Below, in pieces: positions 1 through 8,516 of a stretch of 64,000 nucleotides of DNA. The translations under genes and the position numbers were made by a program. Location: NCBI GenBank assembly GCA_900316525.1, contig ONDF01000018.1, positions 41,443 through 105,442 on the forward strand, written 5' to 3'. Below the pieces are notes generated by a model, which was not told the origin of the DNA, made no database searches, and saw only the letters and a program-made list of their open reading frames with translations. Position 1 is the first letter of the stretch, and every line of letters starts with the position of its first letter. The DNA comes from an uncultured Bacteroidales bacterium (GTDB lineage Bacteria > Bacteroidota > Bacteroidia > Bacteroidales > UBA932).

Positions 1-600
1 CATGGACAGGAACCCCAGGAAATGGCCGCAGTTGTAGACGGGGGCGCCGTCGATGAGGATCAGGTTCTGGTCGATGCCGCCGCCCCGGACGCTGAAGCCG
101 GTGGAGCCCTCGCTCGGGGTCTGGACGCCCGGCATCATCTGGATGACGCGGATGATGTCGTTCTCGCCCATCAGCGTCGGCATTTTCTTCACGAGGGCCG
201 CATCGACCCGTTCCAGGCCCATCTGCGGCAGCTTGATCTCCTCCCGCTTGGAACGCGAGAAGATGGTGGCGGCCTCCAGTTCGCTCCGGTCCACCTTCAG
301 GAGGAAATCCTGCTTGGCCGCTTTCGTGAGCTCCAGCGGGACCTCTTCCGTCACATAGCCGAAGTAGGAGCAGTAGATGGTGTGCTTGCCTGTGGGAACG
401 TGCAGCGAGTAGAAGCCGACGGCGTCCGCGGCCACGCCCGTCTTCCGGTCTTCCAGGAAGACGACCGCCTGGGGGAGCGGTTCCCCGCTCTCCGCGTCGC
501 GGACATAGCCGGAAAGGACGACCGTCCGGGGCTGGGCCAGTCCCGTCAGGGACACGAGCGCCAGGAGGGCCGATCCGAGGATGCGCCGGAGGGAAATCAT
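1..600 (-). CDS. TonB-dependent receptor, N-terminal part (runs off window)
   Basis: Read on the minus strand from an ATG at 598-600, this frame stays open for 200 codons to the window edge. It begins with a signal peptide (MISLRRILGSALLALVSLTG) ending near GLAQ. A carboxypeptidase-regulatory-like domain follows (GYVRDAESGEPLPQAVV, then GFYSLHVPTGKHTIYCSYFGY), and then the start of a TonB plug domain (MPTLMGENDIIRVIQMMPG, SVRGGGIDQNLILIDGAPVY). This is the usual order in Bacteroidota outer-membrane TonB-dependent receptors that import large ligands. The substrate cannot be told because the barrel is outside the window. Its start overlaps the stop of the upstream flavoprotein by 4 bp (ATGA), so the two are probably co-transcribed. 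Confidence 0.9.
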   Translation of the reverse strand, partial: MISLRRILGSALLALVSLTGLAQPRTVVLSGYVRDAESGEPLPQAVVFLEDRKTGVAADAVGFYSLHVPTGKHTIYCSYFGYVTEEVPLELTKAAKQDFLLKVDRSELEAATIFSRSKREEIKLPQMGLERVDAALVKKMPTLMGENDIIRVIQMMPGVQTPSEGSTGFSVRGGGIDQNLILIDGAPVYNCGHFLGFLSM

Positions 601-2093
601 TTGTCTGTCAGGGCCTTGGCGGCGGACTGGCCGGCCAGGTAGCCGGTGGAGAAGGCGAGCTGGAGGTTGTAGCCGCCGGTGTCGGCGTCCATGTCCAGCA
701 CCTCGCCGCAGAAATACAGGCCGGGCTGCTTCTTGGACTCCAGCGTCTTCGCGACGACCTCGCCGGTGGCGATGCCGCCCGCGGTGACGACGCTGCGCTC
801 GAAGCCCACGAAGCCGGCGATGTCCATCCGCCAGTCCTTCATCCGGGCGGCGAGCGTGTCGACGCTCACCTTGGAATTGGTCTTCAGGAACGCGAGCGTG
901 AGGTTCCACGGCATCAGCTTGCCCAGCATGATGCGGAACAGGCGCTGGAAGCTCTGGCCCTCCGAACGCTCGTCGTGGATGACCTCCTCCCATTTTTGGT
1001 GGATGTCCTCATTGAGTTTCTCCAGCTCCACGGCGGGCTTGAGGTCGATGGAGACGCTCACTTTCTGGCCGTTGTTGAGGGCGTTCACCGCCTTGCGGCT
1101 CACCATGAAGCCGAGCGGGCCCTCGAGGCCGCCGTCGGTGAACTCGATGTCACCGAACTCGCTCTGGGCCTCTTCGCCGTTGATGAAGAGGGTGAGCTGG
1201 ACGTTCTCCAGGTTGTTCCCGTTGAACAGTTCGCCGAGCTCGGACAGGGGCTTGATGCGCTCGATGTGCTTCTCGAACTTGGGATACCAGTCCGGCAGGG
1301 GAGTGATCTTCCGCTCCTTGGTCTTTCCATAGACGGTGCGGCCGCGGAAGGCCTGCTTGATCTCGCCCGCGAGGGCGCTCTGCTCCGTCTTGTAGCCCTC
1401 GGGGACGAGGGCGGTCAGGGACGGATAGCAGGGCTCGACGCTGTGGCCGAGCTCCTCGGCCCACATGTAGCCGTCGCCCGTGGACCCGGTGCCCGGGTAG
1501 GACAGGCCGCCGGTGGCGATGATGAGCTTCGAGCAGGTGTATTCCTCGGTCTCGATCTTGGTTTCGACCTTGAACTGGGGCTTCTTGCGCGGGTCGTCCG
1601 ACGGGATGCGGCGCTCCTTGGTGATCGTCTTCACGGTGTCCAGGCTCCAGCCGCGGGCCGTCTTGTCCACGGTCTTCACCTCGCAGCCCGTGACCACTTT
1701 CACGCCCGCGAGCGTGCAGGCCCTGAGAAGGGTATCGACTACGTCGCCCGCCATATGGGACTCCGGGAAGGCGCGGTCGCCGCGCTCCACGACGCTGCGG
1801 AGGCCGTTGGCCTTGAACAGCTCGATGAGTTTCTCCGGGGTGAGGTTGTGCCACGCGGGGCTGACGAAATTGGTGTCGGTACGGACATGGTCCGAGAAGT
1901 CGCCCCACTCCTTGACGTTGGTGAAGTTGCACCGGCCCTTGCCGGTGATCATCACCTTCCGGCCTGCCTTGGGCATCTTTTCCAGCACGGTCACGGTCTC
2001 GCCGCCGCCCGTCTGCGCCAACACTTCCGCGGCTCCGAGGGCCGCCACCAGGCCGGAGGCTCCTCCTCCGATCACAATGATATCCGATTTCAT
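597..2093 (-). CDS. NAD(P)/FAD-dependent oxidoreductase, BaiN/HI0933 family
   Basis: A 498-residue flavoprotein. The N-terminus has the dinucleotide-binding motif IIVIGGGASGLVAALGAA at about residues 5-22. The middle carries the family signature TGGLSYPGTGSTGDGY and the C-terminus FCGEVLDMDADTGGYNLQ, which contact FAD in HI0933-like proteins. It is longer than the roughly 400 residues usual for the family because of a charged insertion around residues 160-190. The family is cytoplasmic; some members are linked to bile-acid or aminoacetone oxidation, but the substrate here is unknown. A -7 box TACCTTTG lies 20 bp upstream of the ATG. The next gene is the TonB receptor, overlapping by 4 bp. Confidence 0.88.
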   Translation of the reverse strand: MKSDIIVIGGGASGLVAALGAAEVLAQTGGGETVTVLEKMPKAGRKVMITGKGRCNFTNVKEWGDFSDHVRTDTNFVSPAWHNLTPEKLIELFKANGLRSVVERGDRAFPESHMAGDVVDTLLRACTLAGVKVVTGCEVKTVDKTARGWSLDTVKTITKERRIPSDDPRKKPQFKVETKIETEEYTCSKLIIATGGLSYPGTGSTGDGYMWAEELGHSVEPCYPSLTALVPEGYKTEQSALAGEIKQAFRGRTVYGKTKERKITPLPDWYPKFEKHIERIKPLSELGELFNGNNLENVQLTLFINGEEAQSEFGDIEFTDGGLEGPLGFMVSRKAVNALNNGQKVSVSIDLKPAVELEKLNEDIHQKWEEVIHDERSEGQSFQRLFRIMLGKLMPWNLTLAFLKTNSKVSVDTLAARMKDWRMDIAGFVGFERSVVTAGGIATGEVVAKTLESKKQPGLYFCGEVLDMDADTGGYNLQLAFSTGYLAGQSAAKALTDK

Positions 2094-2113
2094 AGACTTG
2101 ACAAAGATTTCGG

Positions 2114-2121
2114 CAAAGGTA
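2114..2121 (-). promoter_or_regulatory. Bacteroidota -7 box TACCTTTG for the flavoprotein gene
   Basis: On the minus strand the sequence reads TACCTTTG, an exact TAnnTTTG match, 20 bp before the flavoprotein ATG at 2093. No clear -33 TTTG was assigned. Confidence 0.6.
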
Positions 2122-2240
2122 CGATATTTTTGCGAGATAACGGCCGGCTCCCGCCCAAATGCTGTGCAATATGGGTTATAACAAAAAAGTTATAACGATA
2201 AACAACTTTGTTTTATTCTTTGATAGAAAGTAATATAAAC

Positions 2241-2269
2241 AAAAAAGTCCGGACTGTTTGTCCGGACTT
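2241..2269 (-). terminator. Rho-independent terminator after tRNA-Thr
   Basis: A perfect 10-bp stem AAGTCCGGAC / GTCCGGACTT (2245-2254 and 2260-2269) with a TGTTT loop. Read on the minus strand it is followed by a run of T, directly downstream of tRNA-Thr. Confidence 0.9.
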
Positions 2270-2276
2270 CTCCCCG

Positions 2277-2349
2277 AGCCACTCAGGAGGCTCGAACTCC
2301 CGACCTGCGCGTTACGAATGCGCTGCTCTACCGACTGAGCTAAAGTGGC
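2277..2349 (-). tRNA. tRNA-Thr (anticodon CGT)
   Basis: A complete cloverleaf on the minus strand: acceptor GCCACTT pairs with GAGTGGC, the D-arm is GCTCAGTCGGTAGAGC, the anticodon loop carries CGT (reads ACG), and the T-arm contains GTTCGAG. The discriminator is T and CCA is not encoded. A -7 box lies just upstream and a strong terminator follows, so it is a monocistronic tRNA unit. Confidence 0.95.
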
Positions 2350-2376
2350 AAGACCGATTTCAATGAATCGGGACTG

Positions 2377-2384
2377 CAAATATA
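2377..2384 (-). promoter_or_regulatory. -7 box TATATTTG for tRNA-Thr
   Basis: Minus-strand TATATTTG, an exact TAnnTTTG match, ends 27 bp before the first base of tRNA-Thr. Confidence 0.65.
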
Positions 2385-2399
2385 GTAATTATTTTTTGA

Positions 2400-2720
2400 T
2401 TACAAACAATTTTTCTTAATCCGGTCCATGCGGCGCCAGGCCCTGCGGGAGGGGAAGGGCCAGAGGACGCATCGGCAGCGGTTGCCTTCCTGGAAACTGG
2501 CCGCGTATCGTCCCTCTTCCGACATCGGCTCCACGACGGCGCGGACGACGCTGTAGAAGAGGGCGTCGGAGAAATCGGCCAGGAACGCTCCCGGGGCGTA
2601 TTCTTCCAGCTCCGCGCCCTTCAGCGCCTGCGCCACCTTCGCGACGGCTTCCTCCCGGCTCGCCGCCCGGAAGAGCACCGTCCCGCTGTCCATCAGTTTG
2701 ACTTTGTCCGCGTGGATCAT
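2400..2720 (-). CDS. Small hypothetical protein
   Basis: A 106-residue frame starting MIHADKVKLMDSGTVLF. A longer upstream start is unlikely, because a -7 promoter box TAGTTTTG (2735-2742) lies inside that extension and would leave no room for a leader. No domain is recognised. The middle (SREEAVAKVAQAL) looks helical and the C-terminus is very basic and aromatic (CVLWPFPSRRAWRRMDRIKK). No signal peptide or membrane segment is seen. It stands alone between tRNA-Thr and a divergent lipoprotein gene. Coding status is supported by length, promoter placement and lack of a competing frame only. Confidence 0.6.
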   Translation of the reverse strand: MIHADKVKLMDSGTVLFRAASREEAVAKVAQALKGAELEEYAPGAFLADFSDALFYSVVRAVVEPMSEEGRYAASFQEGNRCRCVLWPFPSRRAWRRMDRIKKNCL

Positions 2721-2734
2721 ATCGCTCGTTTTTG

Positions 2735-2762
2735 CAAAACTACGGACTTTTCCGTAATTTTG
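2735..2762. promoter_or_regulatory. Divergent promoter pair (-7 boxes back to back)
   Basis: TAGTTTTG on the minus strand (2735-2742) faces the small hypothetical gene. TAATTTTG on the plus strand (2755-2762) faces the binding-protein gene and ends only 7 bp before its ATG at 2770. Confidence 0.6.
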
Positions 2763-2769
2763 GAACACT

Positions 2770-3888
2770 ATGCTGTGCCGCGTTTACAGAAAAACCTCGA
2801 TCCAACGCTTTCCAGGTGTTGACGCGGCAGCCTTTTCCCCCGTTTGGGCGTTTTTCCGTGCCGCGTTTACAGCTGTATTGCGCTGTGCGGCTGTTTTGTT
2901 GTTAACGTGGCAAGTCGTGTCCTGCCGGACGACCCGGCCATCGGCCGAAAGCGGCGGGATGGAGTACGCGCAGTGGTTCGACCTGCAAGGGAACAAGGCC
3001 ATCGTCACTTCTCCCTATGGCGGCGCGCCGGACACGATCCGGGTCGATACGCCCGTGCGCGGCATCGTGTGCATGTCCTCGTCCTATATCGGCTTCCTGG
3101 ATGCGCTGGGGTGCGATTCCGTGGCGACGGGCGTATCGGGGCTGGCGTATGTGTCGGACCCGGAGGTGCGGGCCCAGGCCGTCGATGTGGGCTATGACGC
3201 CGCGCTGGATTACGAGACCATCCTGAAGCTCCGGCCGGACCTGGTGTTGACCTATGCCGTGTCCGCCGCGGAGCCGCCGTACCTGCAGAAGCTCCGCGAC
3301 CTGGGCATCCGGACGGCCGTCATCCACGAGCACCTGGAGAGCCATCCGCTGGCCCGGGCGGAATACATCAAGTTCTTCGGCCTCCTGACCGGCCGCGCCG
3401 CGCTGGCGGACAGCCTCTTCGCCGACATCCGCGACCGCTACCTTTCGCTGGTTAAGGAAACGGATGCGCCCAAGAAAGTCCTCGTGAACATCCCCTATGC
3501 CGACCAATGGTACATCCCGGGCGGCGACAACTATATGACGCGGCTCATCCAGGACGCCGGCGGCGCGGTGCTCGGCGCCGTCCCCGGCCGCTTCGAGTCC
3601 TCCGTCATTTCCGTGGAAAAGGCCTTTGAACTGGCCCACGAGGCCGATTGCTGGCTCAACCCCGGCTGGTGCGCCACCAAGGCCCAGCTCCGCAGCGTCC
3701 ATCCGCTCTTCGCCGATTTCCCCGTCCTCGGGAAGTCCGTCTGGAACAACACGAAACAGAGCACCCCGGGCGGCGGCAACGCCTTCTGGGAAACCGGTCC
3801 CGCCCGGCCGGACCTGATATTGCAAGACCTCCGCGCCATCTTCGACGGCACGGAGGTCCCAGGGTATTACTATTTTGAATTAGAATAG
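2770..3888 (+). CDS. ABC-type substrate-binding lipoprotein (BtuF/FecB-like fold)
   Basis: 372 residues from the first ATG. A hydrophobic stretch ends in a lipobox (LLLTWQVVSC), so the mature protein is probably a lipoprotein. The body has the class III periplasmic binding-protein pattern (IVCMSSSYIGFLDALGC; YETILKLRPDLVLTY; QKLRDLGIRTAVIHE), as in vitamin B12, haem and siderophore receptors. No permease or ATPase gene is adjacent, so the ligand is open. The start is uncertain: the first ATG gives an unusually long 50-residue pre-region, whereas an in-frame TTG at 2878 would give a short normal lipoprotein signal. The stop overlaps the convergent exonuclease gene by 9 bp. Confidence 0.82.
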   Translation: MLCRVYRKTSIQRFPGVDAAAFSPVWAFFRAAFTAVLRCAAVLLLTWQVVSCRTTRPSAESGGMEYAQWFDLQGNKAIVTSPYGGAPDTIRVDTPVRGIVCMSSSYIGFLDALGCDSVATGVSGLAYVSDPEVRAQAVDVGYDAALDYETILKLRPDLVLTYAVSAAEPPYLQKLRDLGIRTAVIHEHLESHPLARAEYIKFFGLLTGRAALADSLFADIRDRYLSLVKETDAPKKVLVNIPYADQWYIPGGDNYMTRLIQDAGGAVLGAVPGRFESSVISVEKAFELAHEADCWLNPGWCATKAQLRSVHPLFADFPVLGKSVWNNTKQSTPGGGNAFWETGPARPDLILQDLRAIFDGTEVPGYYYFELE

Positions 3889-4857
3889 TTTCCCGCCCCA
3901 CTTGGTGGCCAGGCCGGCGAGTTCGTCGGCGGTGGCGGGACGGTTCAGGGATTCCTTGCGCTCGCGCTGGAACTGCTGCTTGAGGCGGGCGAACTGGCGC
4001 TTGGTGTCCAGCGTGAAGTCGCCGTTCTCGATCCAGGCGAAATAGGACGGCTCGCTCTCCCACACCTCGCGGGCGGTGCGGCCCTTGTGCTTGCCGAAGC
4101 TGATGGTGGGCTCGCCGTCGTCGTTCAGGATCAGGCGGCCGGCGAAGTCCACGTTGCGGGCGCGGGCGCCGATCTTCGCCAGCGCGTCCACGTCGTTCTT
4201 GAGCGCTTCCTGCTGGAATTCAGTCGGTTCCTTGTAGCGGTCCAGCTGTGCCTTGAGCACTTCGTACGTGGCGATCGTGTCGGCCTCCGCCGTATGCGCG
4301 TTCTCGAAATCCTTGCCGCCGCAGTAGAAGCGGTAGGCGGCCCGGAGGTTCCGGGGTTCCATGTGGTGGTAGATGTTCTGGACATCGACCATCTTGCAGT
4401 CGTGGAGGTCGATCCTGTCGATGCAGGCGAGCATCGCCTGCGCCTTTTTCTTAGCCTCCTCGCTGGCCTTCGCATCCGCGATGCGGGTGTTGCAGTAGTC
4501 CCGCACGCGCTCGATCTCTTCCGCGAGGAGCGGAAGGTCGAACTTCGTGGAGTTGAAGCCGGCGAGGTCGCTCCCGGCGAGCCAGTCGGCCACTTCCGGC
4601 AGCACCTCGATGAACTTGGGGCAGTCCACGAGGTCCTCGTCCTTCACCCCGTTCACTTCCGAGGCGCTCGGGTTGATGGGGATCACCCGGCGGTTCCTGT
4701 AGTCCCAGGGCTTGATCTTCCAGGTCTTCACGAGGGGCGCGCCCCCTTCCGGCATCACCTTCACGAAGCTCAGTTCGATGATGCCGTCCGTGGCAATATT
4801 AAGGCCGGTGCTCTCGATGTCGAAGAAGAGCAACGGCCTCTCAAGTTTCAGTTCCAT
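3880..4857 (-). CDS. 3'-5' exonuclease, DnaQ-like DEDDh family
   Basis: 325 residues. Exo I motif FDIESTGL (Asp and Glu), Exo II GFNSTKFDLPLL (Asp) and Exo III HTAEADTIATYEVL (His and Asp) give the complete metal-binding DEDDh set in about the first 210 residues. The C-terminal part (ISFGKHKGRTAREVW, then SYFAWIENGDF) matches a small domain often fused to DnaQ-like exonucleases in Bacteroidota. It probably acts in DNA repair or as an epsilon-type proofreading subunit. It lies 6 bp downstream of dnaN on the same strand, which supports a replication or repair role and an operon. Confidence 0.88.
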   Translation of the reverse strand: MELKLERPLLFFDIESTGLNIATDGIIELSFVKVMPEGGAPLVKTWKIKPWDYRNRRVIPINPSASEVNGVKDEDLVDCPKFIEVLPEVADWLAGSDLAGFNSTKFDLPLLAEEIERVRDYCNTRIADAKASEEAKKKAQAMLACIDRIDLHDCKMVDVQNIYHHMEPRNLRAAYRFYCGGKDFENAHTAEADTIATYEVLKAQLDRYKEPTEFQQEALKNDVDALAKIGARARNVDFAGRLILNDDGEPTISFGKHKGRTAREVWESEPSYFAWIENGDFTLDTKRQFARLKQQFQRERKESLNRPATADELAGLATKWGGKLF

Positions 4858-4863
4858 AAGCAG

Positions 4864-5985
4864 TTATGAAATCATGATCGGCATCAGGATGCCGCAGATC
4901 TTCTCGCTTTCGGACTCTTCCTCGGACGGGAGGATGAGGGCGGCGCGGCGGGCGTCTGCGAACTTGATGACGATTCCGTTGCAGCCCATGTTGGAGAGGA
5001 TTTCCGTCAGGAAGGTGGACTTGAAGCCGATGGTGAGCTCGTCGCCGGAGTAGTCGCAATTGATCTTCTCATAGGCGGCGAGGGCGAAGCCCAGGTCCTG
5101 CGCGGAGACTTCCAGCTGGCCCTCCTTGAGGGAGAACTTGATGTGGTTCGACGCCTTGTTGGAGCACACGGCCACGCGGCGGACGGTGTTCAGCAGGAGG
5201 GTGCGGTCGATCTTGAGGACGTTCGCGTTGTTCTGCGGGATGACGTCGCGGTATTTCGGGTACTTGCCCACGACCAGGCGGCAGATCATCGTCGTCGCGC
5301 CGAAGGTGAACTGCGCGGTGCTGCCGTCGAATTCCACGTCGACCTTCTCCACGTCCTTGCCGATGATGCTGCGGAGCACGGCGGCGGGCTTCTTGTGGAG
5401 GATGAAGGAGGCCTTCTCGGCGGCCTTGACGTCGGTGGTGGTGTAGCAGATGAGCTTGTGGGAGTCGGAGGCGACGAGGGTGGTGGAGGCGGTGTCGATG
5501 TCGAAGAAGATACCGTTCATGGCCGGACGGATTTCGTCGTCGGCGGTGGCGTACACGGTGCCCTGGATGCCTTCCACGAGGCTCGCGGCCGGGAATTCGA
5601 CCTTCTGCGCGTCCTCGCCGGTGCCCTTGATCTCGGGATAGTCGTCCGCCGGGAAGTAGGGGAGGACGGAGTTGCCGTTCGCCCAGGCGCACTCGAAGGA
5701 GCTGTCATTGACGGTGCGGATGCGGACCGGCTGGTCCGGGAGTTCCTTCAGCAGGTCGATCATATGGCGGGCGGGGACGGCGATGCTGCCGTTCTCCTCG
5801 GCGCCGTCCACCTCGATGGCGGTGCGGAGCGTCAGTTCGGAGTCCGAGGCGGTCACTTCGAGCCGGTTGCCCTTGAGGACGAACAGGAAGTTCTCGAGGA
5901 TCGGAAGGGGAGACTTGGACGGGATGGCCTTCGAGACGTCCAGGAGGCCCTTCAGCAGGTCGGTACTGGAAATGTTCAGTTTCAT
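4864..5985 (-). CDS. dnaN: DNA polymerase III beta subunit (sliding clamp)
   Basis: 373 residues, the usual clamp length. The N-terminus MKLNISSTDLLKGLLDVSKA and the segments NFLFVLKGNRLEVTASDSE and IPARHMIDLLKELP-like AVPARHMIDLLKELPDQP are typical of DnaN domain 1. The C-terminus ILMPIMIS is the conserved clamp end (family MPM/MPI-R-like). It forms the ring that tethers DNA polymerase to DNA. A -7 box TATATTTG lies about 60 bp upstream, and the exonuclease gene follows after 6 bp. Confidence 0.97.
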   Translation of the reverse strand: MKLNISSTDLLKGLLDVSKAIPSKSPLPILENFLFVLKGNRLEVTASDSELTLRTAIEVDGAEENGSIAVPARHMIDLLKELPDQPVRIRTVNDSSFECAWANGNSVLPYFPADDYPEIKGTGEDAQKVEFPAASLVEGIQGTVYATADDEIRPAMNGIFFDIDTASTTLVASDSHKLICYTTTDVKAAEKASFILHKKPAAVLRSIIGKDVEKVDVEFDGSTAQFTFGATTMICRLVVGKYPKYRDVIPQNNANVLKIDRTLLLNTVRRVAVCSNKASNHIKFSLKEGQLEVSAQDLGFALAAYEKINCDYSGDELTIGFKSTFLTEILSNMGCNGIVIKFADARRAALILPSEEESESEKICGILMPIMIS

Positions 5986-6044
5986 ATCTTGCGCAAGTTT
6001 TATGTTTCGTCGTGAAAAGCGGCTTCTTGCGGCCGCTCAACTGA

Positions 6045-6052
6045 CAAATATA
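6045..6052 (-). promoter_or_regulatory. -7 box TATATTTG for dnaN
   Basis: Minus-strand TATATTTG, an exact TAnnTTTG match, lies 59 bp upstream of the dnaN ATG in the AT-rich divergent gap between dnaN and htrA. Confidence 0.6.
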
Positions 6053-6118
6053 ACAAAAATCTCGCAAATGGCATAAATCTTGAAATTTTTAAGGCCGGCA
6101 AATACAACTGTGTACTAT

Positions 6119-7579
6119 ATGAAAAAAGGATTTTTAACCGTACTGCTTTCCATCCTCGCCGGCGGACTGACCGCCTACGGCGTCGTGAAAGCCAATGAAA
6201 AGAACCTGGGCCCCGTCCGCATCGAGGGCGAAAACGGCAGTGTGGAGTACCGTACTGTCAATCTGGCAGACTCCGATTATCCCGACTTCACCTACGCGGC
6301 CGAATCCGCCGTGCAGGCGGTCGTCTATGTGGAAGTGACCGTCCAGCAGACGGCCCGCCGCAGCATCGACCCGTTCGAGTACTTCTTCGGCTTCGGGGAC
6401 GGCTACGGCTTCGGCCAGCCCCAGTCCCGTGAGGCGAAGGGCAGCGGCTCCGGCGTCATCATCCGCCCGGACGGCTACATCGTCACCAACAACCACGTCG
6501 TCTCCGGCGCCACCAAGATCACGGTGACCACGAACGACAACCAGAAGTTCGACGCCACCGTCGTCGGCACCGACCCGGCCACGGACGTCGCCATCATCAA
6601 GGTCGACGCGCAGAACCTTCCCACCATCCCGATGGGCGACAGCGACCAGCTCCGCCTCGGCGAGTGGGTCCTCGCCATCGGCTCCCCGCTCGGCGAGCAG
6701 CTCCGAAGCACCATCACCGCCGGCATCGTCTCCGCCAAGGGCCGTTCCATGCCCGACGGCAGCGGCGAATTCAAGATCGAATCCTTCATCCAGACCGATG
6801 CGGCCGTGAATCCCGGCAACTCCGGCGGCGCCCTCGTGAACAAGAAGGGCGAGCTGGTGGGCATCAACACCGCGATCGTCTCCCAGACCGGCTCCTACAC
6901 CGGCTATTCCTTCGCCGTCCCGGTGAACATCGTCAAGCGCGTCGCCGGCGACCTGATCGACTTCGGCTCCGTCAAGCGCGCGATGCTCGGCATCACCATG
7001 CAGCCCGTTTCCACCCTTGATAAAAAAATTCAAGAAGATTTGAAACTTAATTCCATGAACGGCGTATATATAGTTGAGGTTTCGAAGGGAAGCGCCGCGG
7101 AAGAGGCCGGCCTCAAGCAGGGCGATGTGATTCTCGCCATTGACGGCCAGAAGATTACGGACGGCGCCTCCGTGCAGGAGAAGGTGAACAACTACCATCC
7201 CGGCGACAAGGCTGTCGTAACTTACTACCGTGACGGAAAGGAACTTACGACCGAGGTTACTTTCCATGCCGCCGCCTCTCAGAACGGCGAGGTGGATGTG
7301 GACGGGTCTGTCGCCTTCTACGGTGCGCGCCTGAAGGAGTTGACCAGCGAGGAGAAGCAGGCGATGGGTCTCCGGGGCGGTGTCAAGATCGTTTCCGTGG
7401 GCCAGGGCAAGATGGCCGAGGCCGGCGCGACCAGCGGATCCGTGATCCTGTACGTGAATGACGAACCCGTTTCGAAACCCGAAGACGTGATCGCCAAGGC
7501 CAAGAAGGCCCAGCGCGGCATCTACATCGAGGGTGTCGATGCGAATGGAAAGACCTTCTACTACGGCTTTGGCAAGTAA
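6119..7579 (+). CDS. Periplasmic serine protease/chaperone, HtrA (DegP) family
   Basis: 486 residues from the ATG at 6119, chosen because it places a signal/anchor (MKKGFLTVLLSILAGGLTAY) at the N-terminus; an ATG 39 bp upstream would precede it. The trypsin-like triad is visible: His126 in TNNHVV, Asp156 in ATDVAI and Ser235 in GNSGGAL. Two PDZ domains follow (about 310-390 and 400-486; the first has YIVEVSKGSAAEEAGL). This layout is that of DegP/DegQ, which degrade or refold misfolded envelope proteins. It is followed by a hairpin with a T-run, then rpoD. Confidence 0.93.
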   Translation: MKKGFLTVLLSILAGGLTAYGVVKANEKNLGPVRIEGENGSVEYRTVNLADSDYPDFTYAAESAVQAVVYVEVTVQQTARRSIDPFEYFFGFGDGYGFGQPQSREAKGSGSGVIIRPDGYIVTNNHVVSGATKITVTTNDNQKFDATVVGTDPATDVAIIKVDAQNLPTIPMGDSDQLRLGEWVLAIGSPLGEQLRSTITAGIVSAKGRSMPDGSGEFKIESFIQTDAAVNPGNSGGALVNKKGELVGINTAIVSQTGSYTGYSFAVPVNIVKRVAGDLIDFGSVKRAMLGITMQPVSTLDKKIQEDLKLNSMNGVYIVEVSKGSAAEEAGLKQGDVILAIDGQKITDGASVQEKVNNYHPGDKAVVTYYRDGKELTTEVTFHAAASQNGEVDVDGSVAFYGARLKELTSEEKQAMGLRGGVKIVSVGQGKMAEAGATSGSVILYVNDEPVSKPEDVIAKAKKAQRGIYIEGVDANGKTFYYGFGK

Positions 7580-7607
7580 GGAACTGCCGAAGACCTGAAG
7601 CATACCC

Positions 7608-7648
7608 GTTACGGTCAGTTTCTTACCGAAGCTGACCGTAACTTTTTT
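7608..7648 (+). terminator. Terminator-like hairpin between htrA and rpoD
   Basis: An 11-bp perfect stem GTTACGGTCAG (7608-7618) / CTGACCGTAAC (7632-7642) followed by TTTTTT. It looks like the htrA terminator. The T-run ends only 7 bp before the rpoD ATG, so any rpoD transcript starting upstream must carry it as leader. Confidence 0.85.
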
Positions 7649-7655
7649 ATTTATA

Positions 7656-8516
7656 ATGAGACAGTTAAAGATTACAAAATCGATCACCAACCGCGAGAGC
7701 GCGTCCCTGGACAAGTACCTCCAGGAGATCGGCAGGGAAGAGTTGGTGACCCCGGAAGAGGAAGTGGAACTGGCCCAGCGCATCCGCAAGGGCGATCCCG
7801 TGGCCCTCGAGAAACTCACCCGCGCGAACCTCCGTTTCGTCGTGTCCGTGGCGAAGCAGTACCAGAACCAGGGCCTGAGCCTCCCGGACCTGATCAACGA
7901 GGGCAACCTCGGCCTGATCAAGGCCGCCGAGAAGTTCGACGAGACCCGCGGCTTCAAGTTCATCTCCTACGCCGTGTGGTGGATCCGCCAGAGCATCCTC
8001 CAGGCGCTCGCCGAGCAGAGCCGCATCGTGCGTCTCCCGCTGAACCAGGTGGGCTCCCTGAACAAGATCAACAAGGCCCTCTCCAAGTTCGAGCAGGAGA
8101 ACGAGCGCCAGCCCTCCAACGAGGAACTGTCCGAAATGATCGACGTCCCCAAGGACAAGATTTCCGATACCCTCCGCGTGAGCGGCCGCCACGTCTCCGT
8201 GGACGCCCCGTTCGTGGAAGGCGAGGACAACAGCCTGCTGGACGTCCTCCCCAATGACGACTCCCCGATGGCCGACCGCGGCCTCGTGAACGAGTCCCTG
8301 AACACCGAGATCGAGCGCGCCCTGTCCACCCTCACGGACCGCGAGCGCGAGATCGTCAAGTCCTTCTTCGGCATCGGCTGCCAGGAGATGACCCTCGAGG
8401 AGATCGGCGAGCGCTTCGGCCTCACCCGCGAGCGTGTCCGCCAGATCAAGGAAAAGGCCATCCGCCGGCTCAAGAGCCCGTCCCGGAGCAAACTCTTAAA
8501 GGGTTACCTCGGATAA
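7656..8516 (+). CDS. rpoD: RNA polymerase primary sigma factor
   Basis: 286 residues, the short Bacteroidota form without region 1.1. The start [20 protein letters not shown] is the conserved family N-terminus. Visible parts are region 1.2/2.1 ([18 protein letters not shown]), core-binding and -10 recognition region 2 ([38 protein letters not shown]) and region 4 ([20 protein letters not shown]). It directs housekeeping transcription at TAnnTTTG promoters such as those listed here. Its stop overlaps the argS start by one base (TAATG), so the two genes are translationally coupled. No promoter box is recognisable between the upstream hairpin and the ATG. Confidence 0.97.
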   Translation: MRQLKITKSITNRESASLDKYLQEIGREELVTPEEEVELAQRIRKGDPVALEKLTRANLRFVVSVAKQYQNQGLSLPDLINEGNLGLIKAAEKFDETRGFKFISYAVWWIRQSILQALAEQSRIVRLPLNQVGSLNKINKALSKFEQENERQPSNEELSEMIDVPKDKISDTLRVSGRHVSVDAPFVEGEDNSLLDVLPNDDSPMADRGLVNESLNTEIERALSTLTDREREIVKSFFGIGCQEMTLEEIGERFGLTRERVRQIKEKAIRRLKSPSRSKLLKGYLG

